A stretch of 32,322 bases of DNA from Gemmatimonadaceae bacterium (lineage in GTDB: Bacteria > Gemmatimonadota > Gemmatimonadetes > Gemmatimonadales > Gemmatimonadaceae). The notes below the pieces were generated by a model. It saw only the letters and a program-made list of their open reading frames with translations, searched no databases and was not told the origin of the DNA. The stretch covers positions 1 through 32,322 of the forward strand of contig JACMPK010000197.1 in the NCBI GenBank assembly GCA_014377535.1, read 5' to 3'. Below are positions 8,177 through 18,866 of this stretch, piece after piece. The translations under genes and the position numbers were made by a program. The stretch's first letter is position 1; each line of letters begins with the position of its first letter.

Positions 8177-9586
8177 TCACGACGCAGCCATTTCGTCCCA
8201 GAGTGCCGCCATCGCGCGCATGCCGAGCTCGAAGTTCTCGATGCTGATCCACTCGTCCGGCGCGTGCGCATTCTCCCCCGGCAACCCGAACCCGACCAGC
8301 AGCACCGGCACGTTCAGCAATCGCTGAAAGTCGCCGACCACGGGAATCGAGCCGCCTTCACCGGTGATCACCGGCTCCCTGCCGAACGCCGCCGTGAGTG
8401 CCCGGCGCGCGGCCTCGAAGATCGGGCCGCTCAGCTCGGCTCGCCACGGCTTGCCGCCATGCAGGTGCTGCACCTCGACCGTCACGCCCGCGGCGGCAAC
8501 CGACTGCACATGCTCGTGCATCAGCTGCTCGATGAGTGCCGGATCCTGATCCGGCACCAGCCGGCAGCTGACCTTCGCCATCGCGTGGGCCGGCAGCACC
8601 GTCTTGGCCCCCTCGCCGGTATATCCGCTGAGCAGCCCGTTCACTTCACAGGTCGGACGCGTCCAGAGCCGCTCGAGCACCGTGTAGCCGCTCTCGCCGC
8701 CAAGCGCCGGCGCGCCGACCTCCTCGCGGAACTGCTCCTCGTCGAATGGCAGGCTGCGCATCTGCTCGCGCACCGCGGCGGGAAATGGCTTCACGTCGTC
8801 GTAGAAGCCGGGGATGGCGATCCGACCGTCCATGTGGTGCAGCGTGGACAGGATGCGCGCCAGTTCCATCGCGGGGTTCACCACGGCGCCGCCATACATG
8901 CCACTGTGCAGGTCCGATTGCGGCCCGCGCACACGGATCTCGAAGTAGGCCAGCCCGCGCAGCGAACTCAGGATCGACGGCTGGCCGGGTGCGAACATCG
9001 TGGAGTCGGAGATCACGACGGCGTCGCACCGAAGCCGCTCCAGATGCGCCTCGATGAACGACGACAGGTGCTCGCTCCCGACCTCCTCCTCCCCCTCGGC
9101 CAGCACGATCACGTTCACCGGCAGTGTGCCGCGTGCGGCGAGGTGCGCCTCGAGCGCCTTCAGGTGCAGGAAAAGCTGGCCCTTGTCGTCCACACTGCCG
9201 CGGGCGTACAGCTTGCCGTCACGCACGGTCGGCTCGAAGGCCGGCGAGGTCCAGAGCTCCAGCGGCTCCGGCGGCTGCACGTCGTAATGCCCATAGATCA
9301 GCACCGTGGGCTTGCCTGGCGCCTTCCGCCACTCGGCCAGCACGACGGGATGTCCGGGCGTGTCGATGACCTCGGACGTCGTCATTCCGATGGCCGTGCA
9401 CTGTGCTGCCACCCACTCGGCCGCGCGACGCACGTCGGGGGTGTGCTCGCTGCGCGCGCTCACGCTGGGAATACGGAGGAAGTCGTGCAGCTCGTCGTGG
9501 ATGCGTACGTGCGCCTCGACGAGAAAGCGGTCCAGATCAGCAGCGACGGCGTCGGCCATGTGACGGAATGTTTCGGTGAGAGACAC
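8177..9586 (-). CDS. M20-family metallodipeptidase (CNDP/PepV-like)
   Basis: Complete 469-aa cytosolic-type peptidase with no signal sequence. Residues fitting the dizinc M20 site are visible: GHYDVQPP (H100, D102), the bridging-aspartate motif DDKGQ (133-137), and EGEEEVGS with the catalytic glutamate pair at about 166-167. The lid-domain motif DLHSGMYGG is also present. Length and motifs match the dipeptidase branch (carnosinase/CNDP-like, 'dipeptidase' in many bacterial annotations) that hydrolyses dipeptides. Substrate cannot be told from sequence. The start is uncertain: GTG at 9586 gives the full frame, while ATG at 9559 removes nine residues; neither has a clear ribosome site. The gene shares direction with the PHP gene upstream. 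Confidence 0.9.
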   Translation of the reverse strand: MSLTETFRHMADAVAADLDRFLVEAHVRIHDELHDFLRIPSVSARSEHTPDVRRAAEWVAAQCTAIGMTTSEVIDTPGHPVVLAEWRKAPGKPTVLIYGHYDVQPPEPLELWTSPAFEPTVRDGKLYARGSVDDKGQLFLHLKALEAHLAARGTLPVNVIVLAEGEEEVGSEHLSSFIEAHLERLRCDAVVISDSTMFAPGQPSILSSLRGLAYFEIRVRGPQSDLHSGMYGGAVVNPAMELARILSTLHHMDGRIAIPGFYDDVKPFPAAVREQMRSLPFDEEQFREEVGAPALGGESGYTVLERLWTRPTCEVNGLLSGYTGEGAKTVLPAHAMAKVSCRLVPDQDPALIEQLMHEHVQSVAAAGVTVEVQHLHGGKPWRAELSGPIFEAARRALTAAFGREPVITGEGGSIPVVGDFQRLLNVPVLLVGFGLPGENAHAPDEWISIENFELGMRAMAALWDEMAAS

Positions 9587-9631
9587 CGCAGCCGGTCGCC
9601 GCAGCGCGCCCCCGAATATGGCCGCCGGCCA

Positions 9632-10915
9632 TCAGCGCTGCAGGCCCACCGAGCCGCCGATGGGCACGATCCGGATGCGCTGGCGACGACGCTGCCGCGC
9701 GAGGCGCGCACGCGCCAGCGCGAGATGCGCCGCGCGTCGAATGCCCAGCCGCACCAGCAACGTGCTCCAGCCCCAGACGATCCAGCTCACCCGCTCGGGC
9801 GGCGTGAGCCCGCGCGCCGTCGCAACGAGTGCGACAGGCACCGTCATGGCGACCTGCGGCACCGTGAGCAACAGCGGCGTGCGACGTTCGACCACCTGCG
9901 TCGAGTGGCGCCCGCCCGCCATGACCTGCTCGAGGCGCACGGCCAGCGCCTCCGGCGAGAGATCGCGCCAACCAGGCACGCGCACCAGCGTCCAGCCCGA
10001 AGCGGTGTTGCCCCAACCATGATTGTCCGATCCGGCAACGAGCGCGAGGTTCAGCGAATCAGCGAGTGCCAGGATCTCTGCATGCCGCTTGAGCCCCGTC
10101 GTGAGGCCCCGCGGGGCGCCGTCGTTGATCTCGATGGCCGTCGTTCGCGCCAGTGAATCCTGCTGCCGGCCGGCGAACCAGCGAACGTCGAACGGAATGG
10201 TCTGCACGATGATCGGCGTGCGTCCATCGGCAAGGCGGATGCCTTTCTTCAAGTGGTCGCCGTGCACGACATGCGTCGTCTCCGCCTGCGTCATCGAGAG
10301 CACGTTCACATGCTGGCCGGCGTTGCGCATCTCGAGGCCCGAGAGCAGCACGACGTCGTCGCCGGCGCGGCGCGGATTCAGCGCCACCGCATCGATGGCA
10401 CCCCCGAATCGCTTGTGGTCGGTGATGTACGCCACGTCGTACCCGCTGGCCCGATGCCACTCGCGGACACGCGTCGCCGTCCAGTCCGGGCGTGCATCAT
10501 GTGATGACGCCGTGTGCGCATGCACGTCGACGGCGAGCAGATCCGGATCGTCGATCACGAGACGTGCCATGGGTCGCGGAACCAGTACATTCACCAGTAG
10601 CATCAGCACCGGGGCCAGCAGCACGATGGCCAGCAGTCCGAACGCTTCGTGCCGCCAGACCGGGAATGTGGTGCCGCGTGCGAACCGCTGTGCGCGCCAG
10701 CAGGCAAAGCCGAGCAGCAGCGTGATCAGCACCGCGATGTGCTGCGGAATCGTCAGCAGCGCCTGCATGTCGAGCAGTGCGCAGAATGGTGCGAAAATCG
10801 CGAATTCGCGGCTGTACGCCAGCGACAGGCCCGACATGTCGCGGTGGGTGACTGCGTCGCGCAGCGGCAGCTGTGGGACGAGTGCCGTGGCAAGAACCAG
10901 CAGTGTGACGAGCAT
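9632..10915 (-). CDS. Membrane-anchored PHP-domain putative phosphoesterase
   Basis: About 427 aa from ATG 10915; the frame stays open to a GTG at 11059. Hydrophobic segments come first (three or so before the catalytic part). Then comes a PHP domain with metal ligands visible as VDVHAHT, ITDHKR, LSGLEM, QHVNVL and AGSDNHGWG. PHP proteins are metal-dependent phosphoesterases. The intact HxH and SDNH motifs argue for activity, but the substrate is unknown. Two more hydrophobic stretches (LLLTVPQVAMTVPVALVA and the WIVWGWSTLLVRL area) follow, then a basic tail. I prefer the 10915 start because a plausible promoter lies at 11062-11090, whose transcript would begin after the 11059 GTG. A GTG at 10936 is another option. 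The gene is 45 bp upstream of the dipeptidase gene, possibly in one operon. Confidence 0.75.
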   Translation of the reverse strand: MLVTLLVLATALVPQLPLRDAVTHRDMSGLSLAYSREFAIFAPFCALLDMQALLTIPQHIAVLITLLLGFACWRAQRFARGTTFPVWRHEAFGLLAIVLLAPVLMLLVNVLVPRPMARLVIDDPDLLAVDVHAHTASSHDARPDWTATRVREWHRASGYDVAYITDHKRFGGAIDAVALNPRRAGDDVVLLSGLEMRNAGQHVNVLSMTQAETTHVVHGDHLKKGIRLADGRTPIIVQTIPFDVRWFAGRQQDSLARTTAIEINDGAPRGLTTGLKRHAEILALADSLNLALVAGSDNHGWGNTASGWTLVRVPGWRDLSPEALAVRLEQVMAGGRHSTQVVERRTPLLLTVPQVAMTVPVALVATARGLTPPERVSWIVWGWSTLLVRLGIRRAAHLALARARLARQRRRQRIRIVPIGGSVGLQR

Positions 10916-11061
10916 CGGCAACGAGACATCACGCACACAGATGTCGCGCAGCCGGTTGCGGAGGACGAGGGCGCGGCGGGTGACGGGACAGAGCAAGCGA
11001 TGGCAGCGCGTGCTGGAAGCGGTCCGGGCCGGGGCGATCTTCGATGGTCCGTCGGTCACGC

Positions 11062-11090
11062 GATATAGGGTCGGATTGACGAGGCGTCCA
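11062..11090 (-). promoter_or_regulatory. Candidate sigma70-type promoter for the PHP gene
   Basis: On the minus strand TGGACG (11090-11085) and TATATC (11067-11062) are separated by 17 bases. Each hexamer matches four of six consensus positions. The expected transcript start, near 11055, lies just inside the longest open frame and argues for a downstream start codon. Confidence 0.4.
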
Positions 11091-11156
11091 GATCAGGCGG
11101 GCGCAACTGCTGCGACTGCTCGGCTCAAGCCAAGCCAAGCCGGGCGCTACCACTTT

Positions 11157-11172
11157 TGCAAGTATCGATTGC

Positions 11173-11173
<1 letters not shown>
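11157..11173. promoter_or_regulatory. Small palindrome abutting the DUF255 gene start
   Basis: TGCAA (11157-11161) and TTGCA (11169-11173) form a perfect inverted repeat around seven bases, running into the ATG. It could be an operator, but the arms are only five bases, so chance is possible. Confidence 0.2.
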
Positions 11174-13221
<2,048 letters not shown>

Positions 13222-13301
13222 GCGCGCGCCCCTCAAAGCATTCCCGCGCCACCTAGCCTTCAAGCCGTCATGATCCTGTGTCACCAGCCGCATCCGAAGC
13301 C

Positions 13302-15134
13302 ATGAGCAGCGCCACACGTTCGTTCACCCGCAGTCTGTTTGCCGGTGAGATCCACGATGACCTGATTTTTCCGTATCCCGACTCGCTGGAGCAACGGGAT
13401 CCTGAGGAAGCTACCGTCGTCGCGCGTCTCATACGCGACCTGAACGCGCTGGTGGGCGACCTGATCACGCCGGCGCAGTTCGATGAAGACGAGGCGATTC
13501 CCGACGAGGTGATCAAGGCATTCGGCCGGCTCGGCCTGCTGGGGATCAGCATCCCGAAGGAGTATGGTGGCCTGGGACTGTCCACGGCCGGCTACGCGCG
13601 TGTATTCGCGGCAGTGGCCACCGTCGATCCGTCCCTGGCAGTGCTCGTCGGCGTGCATTGCGGACTGGGTGGCAAGGCGATCGCGCTGTACGGCAATGAT
13701 GAGCAGAAGGCGCGCTACCTGCCGATGCTCGCCCGCGGCGAAACGCTGGCGGCCTATGCGCTCACGGAGCCGGAAACAGGTTCTGATGCGCAGCACATCG
13801 TGACGTCGGCGCGCCTCAACGAAGCCGGCACGCACTGGCTGCTCACGGGCCGCAAGTACTGGATCGGCAACGGGCATCGCGCCGGCGTGCTGGCCACGTT
13901 CGCGCAGACGCCCGTGCTGCGCGACGGCAAGACCGTGATGCGTCCAACGGCATTCATCATCCGGCCCGACATGCCGGGCTTCCACGTGGAGCGCACGTTC
14001 CGCAAGCTGGGCATCAAGGGCTCGACGCAGGCGGAGCTTCGCTTCGACAATCTCGAAGTGCCCATCGATCACGTGCTGGGCGAGGTGGGCAAGGGATTCA
14101 AGGTCGCCGTGCATGCGTTGAATGCCGGTCGATTGAGCCTCGCCGCGGGCTGCACGCTCGGTACGCGTGCGATCATCGGCCAGTTCGTGCAGTACGGCGA
14201 GGAACGTGTGCAGTTCGGCAAGCCGCTCGCCGACTTCGAGATCACGCAGCGCAAGATGGCCGACCTGGCCGCCGACCAGTACGCGGCCGACAGCATGATC
14301 GGCATGCTCACGTCGCTCATGTCACGCGATGGCGTGGACGCCTCGCTCGAGGCGGCGTGCGTGAAGGTGTTCGCGTCGGAGATGGTGTGGCGCGCATCGG
14401 ACGAGATGGTGCAGCTGGCTGGTGGTCGTGGCTTTTCCAAGCCCTGGCCATATGAACGCCAGCTGCGCGACGCCCGCATCAACCGCATCTTCGAGGGCGC
14501 GAACGAGATCCTGCGCCTCTTCATCGCCTTGAACGGCGTGCAGGGTCCGGCCGAGACGCTCAAGGAACTGGGCGACGCGATGAAAGCACCGATGAAGCAC
14601 ATGGGATTACTCAGCGAGTTCGTCGTCGGCAAGGTGCGCAGCGCGCTGCGCGTGGGCGACGAGCCATCGGTGGACACACCGATGCACTCGCGCCTGCAGC
14701 CGCACCGCAAGTATTTCGAAAAGCATGTGGCCGAGCTGCGTGACGCGACCGACGCCGCGATCATGGCGCACAAGAAGCAGCTGATTGACCGGCAGATGCT
14801 GGTCGAGCGTCTCTCGAACATGGCGATCGAACTCTTCGCCCGCGCCTGTGTCCTGAGTCGCACGCAGCGCCTGCTGCGCGAGCGCGGACAGGACGCGATG
14901 GAGCGCGAATTGAACCTCTGCGACCTGTTCTGCGTGCAAAGCGGACGCCGGTTCAAGGAAAATCGCGAAAACCTGCATTCCCCGCAGGACGCCACGCGGC
15001 GCGCGATCGCCGCCGACTTGCGTGCGGCCGGTGGTGGATTCGTGACGGACTCCGTGCTCGAAGTGCCGTTGACCATGTCGCGGGAGCCGGTGGTGCCGAT
15101 GAAGCTGGCTCCTGAGCCGGTGGAAGTCGGCTGA
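13302..15134 (+). CDS. Acyl-CoA dehydrogenase with C-terminal extension (VLCAD/FadE-like)
   Basis: Flavoprotein of about 610 aa that should oxidise acyl-CoA to trans-2-enoyl-CoA in fatty-acid beta-oxidation. The ACAD fold is clear. It has an N-terminal helical domain, YALTEPETGSDA in the FAD-binding middle domain, RKYWIGNG, the KLGIKGSTQAELRFDN segment, and the C-terminal helical domain with INRIFEGANEILRLF. Glutamate 398 in FEGANE matches the catalytic base of the VLCAD/MCAD class. The protein is about 200 residues longer than short ACADs; the C-terminal extension resembles that of VLCAD/ACAD9-type enzymes, which points to long-chain substrates. The ATG at 13302 is preferred; a GTG at 13278 would add eight residues. 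No electron-transfer flavoprotein or other beta-oxidation gene is adjacent. Confidence 0.9.
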   Translation: MSSATRSFTRSLFAGEIHDDLIFPYPDSLEQRDPEEATVVARLIRDLNALVGDLITPAQFDEDEAIPDEVIKAFGRLGLLGISIPKEYGGLGLSTAGYARVFAAVATVDPSLAVLVGVHCGLGGKAIALYGNDEQKARYLPMLARGETLAAYALTEPETGSDAQHIVTSARLNEAGTHWLLTGRKYWIGNGHRAGVLATFAQTPVLRDGKTVMRPTAFIIRPDMPGFHVERTFRKLGIKGSTQAELRFDNLEVPIDHVLGEVGKGFKVAVHALNAGRLSLAAGCTLGTRAIIGQFVQYGEERVQFGKPLADFEITQRKMADLAADQYAADSMIGMLTSLMSRDGVDASLEAACVKVFASEMVWRASDEMVQLAGGRGFSKPWPYERQLRDARINRIFEGANEILRLFIALNGVQGPAETLKELGDAMKAPMKHMGLLSEFVVGKVRSALRVGDEPSVDTPMHSRLQPHRKYFEKHVAELRDATDAAIMAHKKQLIDRQMLVERLSNMAIELFARACVLSRTQRLLRERGQDAMERELNLCDLFCVQSGRRFKENRENLHSPQDATRRAIAADLRAAGGGFVTDSVLEVPLTMSREPVVPMKLAPEPVEVG

Positions 15135-15173
15135 ACTGAACTGGCCTGCGCCTTCAACTGCAACGACAACCGC

Positions 15174-15337
15174 AACTCTTTTCACGCGGAGTCGCGGAGC
15201 AGCGGAGGGCACTACACCACGGCAACGAGTGGTGATGCGCAGAAGCCCGGCGAGCTGTGGGAACTGCGCTCGCGCAGCGCTGTTCCCAATGTTTTTACCG
15301 TTTCTCCGCTGCTTCGCGACTCTGCGTGAAAAGAGTT
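15174..15337. repeat. Long inverted repeat (REP/MITE-like palindromic element)
   Basis: The 34-base arm at 15174-15207 is the reverse complement of 15304-15337 except at two positions. The similarity continues more weakly outward into CAAC/GTTG-rich flanks. The arms are made of CGCGGAG-type blocks. A third, more diverged copy of the right arm lies at 15399-15433. Form and position (between convergent genes) fit a dispersed intergenic palindromic element that may fold as RNA and help end both transcripts. No transposase is present, so this is not an autonomous element. Confidence 0.7.
15258..15288. terminator. Hairpin inside the inverted repeat
   Basis: TGGGAAC (15258-15264) pairs with GTTCCCA (15282-15288), with a GC-rich, partly self-complementary interior. 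A GTTTTT run follows at 15291-15296. This could end transcription coming from the acyl-CoA dehydrogenase gene on the plus strand. Confidence 0.45.
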
Positions 15338-15490
15338 GCTGTTGCTGTCATGCGAAGTCGAGGCCGAGGTCCAGGGTCGGCGCAATGCTTTTACCGTTCC
15401 TCCGCGGCTCCGCGCCTCCGTGTGAGAGGAGTTGCTGTCGCTGTCGCTGTTGCTGTCAGGCGAAATCGAGGCCGAGGTCCAGGGCCGGGG
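15293..15490. repeat. Imperfect tandem duplication including the 3' end of nadC
   Basis: Copy A (15293-15382) and copy B (15389-15490) share, in order, TTTTACCG, a CTCCGC-rich palindrome arm, a GCTGTC/T hexamer run, TCA, and about 33 bases encoding the nadC C-terminus. In copy B the TCA is the real nadC stop (15456-15458). In copy A the same layout encodes, on the minus strand, [12 protein letters not shown] and then a stop (15348-15350), compared with the real tail [10 protein letters not shown]. Offset is 96 bases before the hexamer run and 108 after it, so the copies differ by exactly two hexamers. Confidence 0.8.
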
Positions 15491-16331
15491 CGGAGTGCGT
15501 GAGGGCGCCCACGCTGATCCAGTCCACGCCCGTCTCCGCGATCGAGCGCACGCGATCGAGGGTCACGCCGCCGCTCGCCTCGACGATCGCGCGGCCCGCG
15601 ACGAGCTGCACGCACGTGCGCATCATGTCGAGCGACATGTTGTCGAGCATGATCACGTTGGCGCCTGACTCGATTGCGCGTTCGACCTGCTCGATGCGGT
15701 CCGTCTCGACTTCGACCCACGTGTCGTCCGGCATCGTTGCGCGGACCGCAGCGACTGCGGCCACGATGTCACCGCCGACGGCTGCGAGATGATTGTCCTT
15801 GAGCATCGCCATGGCTGACAGATCCATGCGGTGATTGCGTCCGCGGCCGCATCGTACGGCGTACTTCTCGAGGTGGCGCAATCCCGGGGTCGTCTTGCGC
15901 GTGTCGAGGATTCTCGCGCTGGTGCCGGCAATCGCCTGCACGTACCGGTGCGTCAGCGACGCAACACCAGAGAGATGCATCATGTAGTTCAGTGCGACGC
16001 GCTCCGCCTGCAACAGCGCGCGTGACGGGCCGGTGATGCGCAACACGACATCGCCGGGTTCGACGATCGAGCCGTCGGCGCGAACCGTTTCGGTTCGCAC
16101 CGACGGCGAGACCTGACGGAATGCTTCCGCGGCAAGTGGGCCACCGCAGATCACGCCATGCGTGCGCGCCACCAGCACCGCCGACGACACCGCCGCTGCG
16201 GGAATCGTGGCGAGCGTCGTGATGTCCTCGAAAGCGCGGTCCTCGAACAGCGCGTCGCGCACGGCGGTACGGAGTGGGATCTCGCGGAACGGGAACGAGA
16301 ACGGATCGACGACAACCAACTCGGCGCTCAT
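15456..16331 (-). CDS. nadC: Nicotinate-nucleotide pyrophosphorylase (carboxylating), quinolinate phosphoribosyltransferase
   Basis: Enzyme of 291 aa that converts quinolinate and PRPP to nicotinate mononucleotide with loss of CO2, the last dedicated step of de novo NAD synthesis. Family residues are visible: EDITT near 35-39, [10 protein letters not shown], the ER-VALN segment (110-115), DTRKTTPG (143-150), the [11 protein letters not shown] segment (161-171), KDNH (178-181), ETD, MLDNM, EASGG and a final [13 protein letters not shown] barrel strand. Length is typical. ATG at 16331 overlaps the nadA stop by four bases (ATGA), which indicates translational coupling at the end of the nrtR-nadB-nadA-nadC operon. 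The frame is open further upstream, but those residues are a shadow of nadA. The last dozen codons are duplicated just downstream. Confidence 0.96.
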   Translation of the reverse strand: MSAELVVVDPFSFPFREIPLRTAVRDALFEDRAFEDITTLATIPAAAVSSAVLVARTHGVICGGPLAAEAFRQVSPSVRTETVRADGSIVEPGDVVLRITGPSRALLQAERVALNYMMHLSGVASLTHRYVQAIAGTSARILDTRKTTPGLRHLEKYAVRCGRGRNHRMDLSAMAMLKDNHLAAVGGDIVAAVAAVRATMPDDTWVEVETDRIEQVERAIESGANVIMLDNMSLDMMRTCVQLVAGRAIVEASGGVTLDRVRSIAETGVDWISVGALTHSAPALDLGLDFA

Positions 16332-17344
16332 TCGCCGGGATCGTCGCTCTGGCCCGCGATCGGCGACGACGGCTGCGTGCCGCCGATGGCCACCATGCGG
16401 TCGATCGCCAGCTTTGCGCGCGCCGCGATGGCGGGGGGCACGGTGATGCGATGCTCCATGTGCTGCAACGCACGCAGCACCTTTGGCAGCGTCGTGACCT
16501 TCATGTATGCGCAGCTCGCCTTGTCGTTCGCGGCATGAAACACCTTGGTCGGGTTCTCGCCGCGCAGCCGGTGCAGGATGCCGATCTCCGTCGCGACGAT
16601 GAACTCGGTCGCGGAGCTCTCGGCTGGACGCCGGATCATGCCCTCGGTGCTGAGTATCTGCAGCTGCCGGCTGGAAACCGCACCGCTGGACACCGCATCC
16701 AGGACGCTCGTCGAGCAGCCGCATTCCGGATGCACGAGGAATTCCGCCTCGGGATGCGCCGCGCGCATGTGGTTGATGTGCTCCGGATCGATGCCGGCAT
16801 GCACATGACATTCCCCCATCCAGATCACGATGTTCTCGCGACCCGTGATGCGCTTCACGTGCGCACCAAGGAACATGTCCGGGCAGAAGAGAATCGTCCG
16901 GTCGGCGGGGATGGCCTGGATCACCTCGACCGCGTTGCCGGAGGTGCAGCAGTAGTCCGTCTCCGCCTTCACCTCGGCTGTGGTGTTCACGTAGCTGACC
17001 ACGACCGCGTCCGGATACTCCGCCTTCCATGCGCGCAGCTGGTCGGCGTTGATCGTCGATGCGAGCGAGCAGCCGGCGGCAAGGTCGGGCAGCAGCACCG
17101 TCTTCTGCGGGGACAGGATCGCGGCCGTCTCGGCCATGAAGTGCACGCCGCAGAACACGATCACGTCCGCATCGGTGCGCGCAGCCTCGCGCGACAAGCC
17201 CAGCGAGTCGCCGACATAGTCAGCGACATCCTGGATCTCGGGCCGCTCGTAGTTATGCGCCAGGATCACCGCGTTTCTCGCCTTCGCGAGCGCGCGGATC
17301 TCCACGTGCAGCGCCGTGTCGTAGTTCGTCTCCAGCACCGTCAT
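16328..17344 (-). CDS. nadA: Quinolinate synthase A
   Basis: [4Fe-4S] enzyme of 338 aa that condenses iminoaspartate (from NadB) with dihydroxyacetone phosphate to make quinolinate. The cluster cysteines fit C65 (FCGVHFMAE), C133 (YCCTSGNA) and C208 (HPECGC). The substrate-binding signatures [31 protein letters not shown] and [10 protein letters not shown] are present. The frame is open 37 codons further upstream, but ATG 17344 has a good ribosome site (17350-17356) and matches the family N-terminus. It sits seven bases after the nadB stop and overlaps nadC by four. Confidence 0.96.
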   Translation of the reverse strand: MTVLETNYDTALHVEIRALAKARNAVILAHNYERPEIQDVADYVGDSLGLSREAARTDADVIVFCGVHFMAETAAILSPQKTVLLPDLAAGCSLASTINADQLRAWKAEYPDAVVVSYVNTTAEVKAETDYCCTSGNAVEVIQAIPADRTILFCPDMFLGAHVKRITGRENIVIWMGECHVHAGIDPEHINHMRAAHPEAEFLVHPECGCSTSVLDAVSSGAVSSRQLQILSTEGMIRRPAESSATEFIVATEIGILHRLRGENPTKVFHAANDKASCAYMKVTTLPKVLRALQHMEHRITVPPAIAARAKLAIDRMVAIGGTQPSSPIAGQSDDPGE

Positions 17345-17349
17345 GCCGT

Positions 17350-17356
17350 CCTCACC
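17350..17356 (-). promoter_or_regulatory. Ribosome binding site for nadA
   Basis: On the minus strand GGTGAGG ends five bases before the nadA ATG and contains the nadB stop codon TGA. It decides the nadA start and suggests termination-reinitiation coupling with nadB. Confidence 0.6.
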
Positions 17357-18866
17357 ATTCGATGTGCGTTTCGCGCCACTTCCGCTTGGCGCGCGGGAAG
17401 TCGCTGCGGAAATGTCCGCCTCGACTCTCCTTCCGTAGCAGCGAGGCCTGCGCAATCATGCGCGCCGTCTGCACCATGTTCAGTTCTTCCGTCGCGCCCT
17501 CGGGCAACCTCCGCTCGATTGCGTCGATCTCGCGCACCGCGATACGCAGGCCGCGCGCCGTGCGATCGATGCCGGCGTACTGCCACATCACGCGGCGCAC
17601 GTCGTCGGCTGCAACCTGTGCGGCACCGCGGTCGGCGAGTTCCGGCACATCCCACGCCTCACGCGTCGGTGCCGCGATGCCGTGCTTCTTCAGGCTCGCG
17701 ACGTCACGCGAGACTCGCTCCGCAAACACCAGTCCTTCCAGCAGCGAGTTCGACGCAAGGCGGTTGGCACCATGCACGCCGGTGCATGCGACTTCACCAC
17801 AGGCATACATCCCCGGTACCGTCGTCCGGCCATCCAGATCCGTCACGATGCCGCCCATCATGTAATGCGCCGCGGGCGTGACGGGAATCAGGTCGCTGCG
17901 CGGGCCCACGCCGCGTGCCGTGCACAGGCGGAAGATGCCGGGGAAGCGTGTCTCGAAGCCCGGGAGCATGCGCGCGTCGAGATGCACGACGCCGGTGCGT
18001 TCCTGCGCGCGGAAGATCTCGCGCGCCACGATGTCACGCGGTGCGAGCTCGGCCTGCCGGTGCTTTTCGGGCATGAATCGCTTGCCGGTGCCATCGAGCA
18101 GCGTCGCACCCTCGCCGCGCACCGCCTCACTGACCAGCGCGAGCGGATTCTCGCTCGTGGCGAGCGCCGTCGGGTGAAATTGCACGAACTCCATGTCGGC
18201 CATGCGTGCGCCGGCACGGTGCGCAATCGCATACCCGTCACCCGTCGCCACGGTCGGGTTGGTGGTGTGCCGGAACACCTGCCCCAGTCCGCCCGTCGCC
18301 ATCACGACGGCCTCTCCATACACCTCGGCCGCACGCCCCTCGATGGAGACGCGCACACCGATGCAGCGGCCGTTGACGATGATGAGGTCGAGCACGCGCG
18401 CGGTCTCGAGCACCTGCACATTCGGCGACGACTGTACGCGCTCGATCAGCGTGCGTGACACCTCGGCGCCGGTCTGGTCGCCCTGCGCGTGCACGATGCG
18501 GCGACGCGAGTGCGCGGCTTCCTTGCCGAGCTTGAAGTCGCCGCGTGCGTTGAGGTCGAAGCGCGCACCGGCTTCCACGAGTTCGCGCACGCGGTCCGGG
18601 CCCTCGTTCACCAACACATCCACCGCGTTCACGTCGCAGAGTGCCGCGCCGGCGGCAAGCGTGTCACGCCGATGCAGCTCCGGACTGTCACCGGCGCCCA
18701 GTGCCGCGGCAATGCCGCCTTGCGCCCACATCGTGTTGGAATCGCGGAGCGTGCGCTTGGTCATCAGCAGCACCGGTCCCTGCGCTGCGCACCGCCATGC
18801 AGTGAAGAGTCCGGCGACGCCGCTGCCGATGACGATGATACGCGTGTGAAGCCGTTCGACGGTCAT
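17352..18866 (-). CDS. nadB: L-aspartate oxidase
   Basis: FAD enzyme of 504 aa that oxidises L-aspartate to iminoaspartate, first step of the bacterial de novo NAD pathway. An N-terminal Rossmann motif IGSGVAG (13-19) is followed by the flavin-contact segment [38 protein letters not shown], the catalytic-region [19 protein letters not shown] and the flavin/substrate segment [19 protein letters not shown]. The C-terminal helical domain typical of aspartate oxidase and fumarate reductase flavoproteins is complete. The aspartate oxidase assignment, rather than SdhA/FrdA, is supported by this motif set and the nadA-nadC neighbours. ATG at 18866 overlaps the nrtR stop by four bases (ATGA). Confidence 0.96.
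   Translation of the reverse strand: MTVERLHTRIIVIGSGVAGLFTAWRCAAQGPVLLMTKRTLRDSNTMWAQGGIAAALGAGDSPELHRRDTLAAGAALCDVNAVDVLVNEGPDRVRELVEAGARFDLNARGDFKLGKEAAHSRRRIVHAQGDQTGAEVSRTLIERVQSSPNVQVLETARVLDLIIVNGRCIGVRVSIEGRAAEVYGEAVVMATGGLGQVFRHTTNPTVATGDGYAIAHRAGARMADMEFVQFHPTALATSENPLALVSEAVRGEGATLLDGTGKRFMPEKHRQAELAPRDIVAREIFRAQERTGVVHLDARMLPGFETRFPGIFRLCTARGVGPRSDLIPVTPAAHYMMGGIVTDLDGRTTVPGMYACGEVACTGVHGANRLASNSLLEGLVFAERVSRDVASLKKHGIAAPTREAWDVPELADRGAAQVAADDVRRVMWQYAGIDRTARGLRIAVREIDAIERRLPEGATEELNMVQTARMIAQASLLRKESRGGHFRSDFPRAKRKWRETHIEW

Larger units (their letters stand above)
15135..15455. other. Non-coding interval between convergent acyl-CoA dehydrogenase and nadC genes
   Basis: This is the only gene-free stretch above 300 bases. 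I see no credible protein gene in it. It holds a long inverted repeat (15174-15337), a hairpin inside that repeat (15258-15288), and a tandem duplication that copies the end of nadC. These are listed separately. Confidence 0.8.

Noticed and set aside
8120-10156. A 678-codon plus-strand open frame.
   Set aside because: It is antisense to the M20 dipeptidase and PHP genes, is rich in Arg, His and Gln, and has no recognisable motif; a GC-driven shadow.
11120-11142. CAAGC-type short tandem (CAAGCCAAGCCAAGC) upstream of the DUF255 gene.
   Set aside because: Only three five-base units; too short to call a functional repeat.
13269-13304. A 12-codon open frame (MILCHQPHPKP and stop) overlapping the acyl-CoA dehydrogenase ATG as ATGA, like a leader peptide.
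   Set aside because: No ribosome site, no run of regulatory codons and no attenuator structure; such a short frame is expected by chance.
15456-17030. A 524-codon open frame joining nadC to an N-terminal extension.
   Set aside because: The extra part is nadA read in another frame; the nadC ATG at 16331, overlapping the nadA stop, fits family length.
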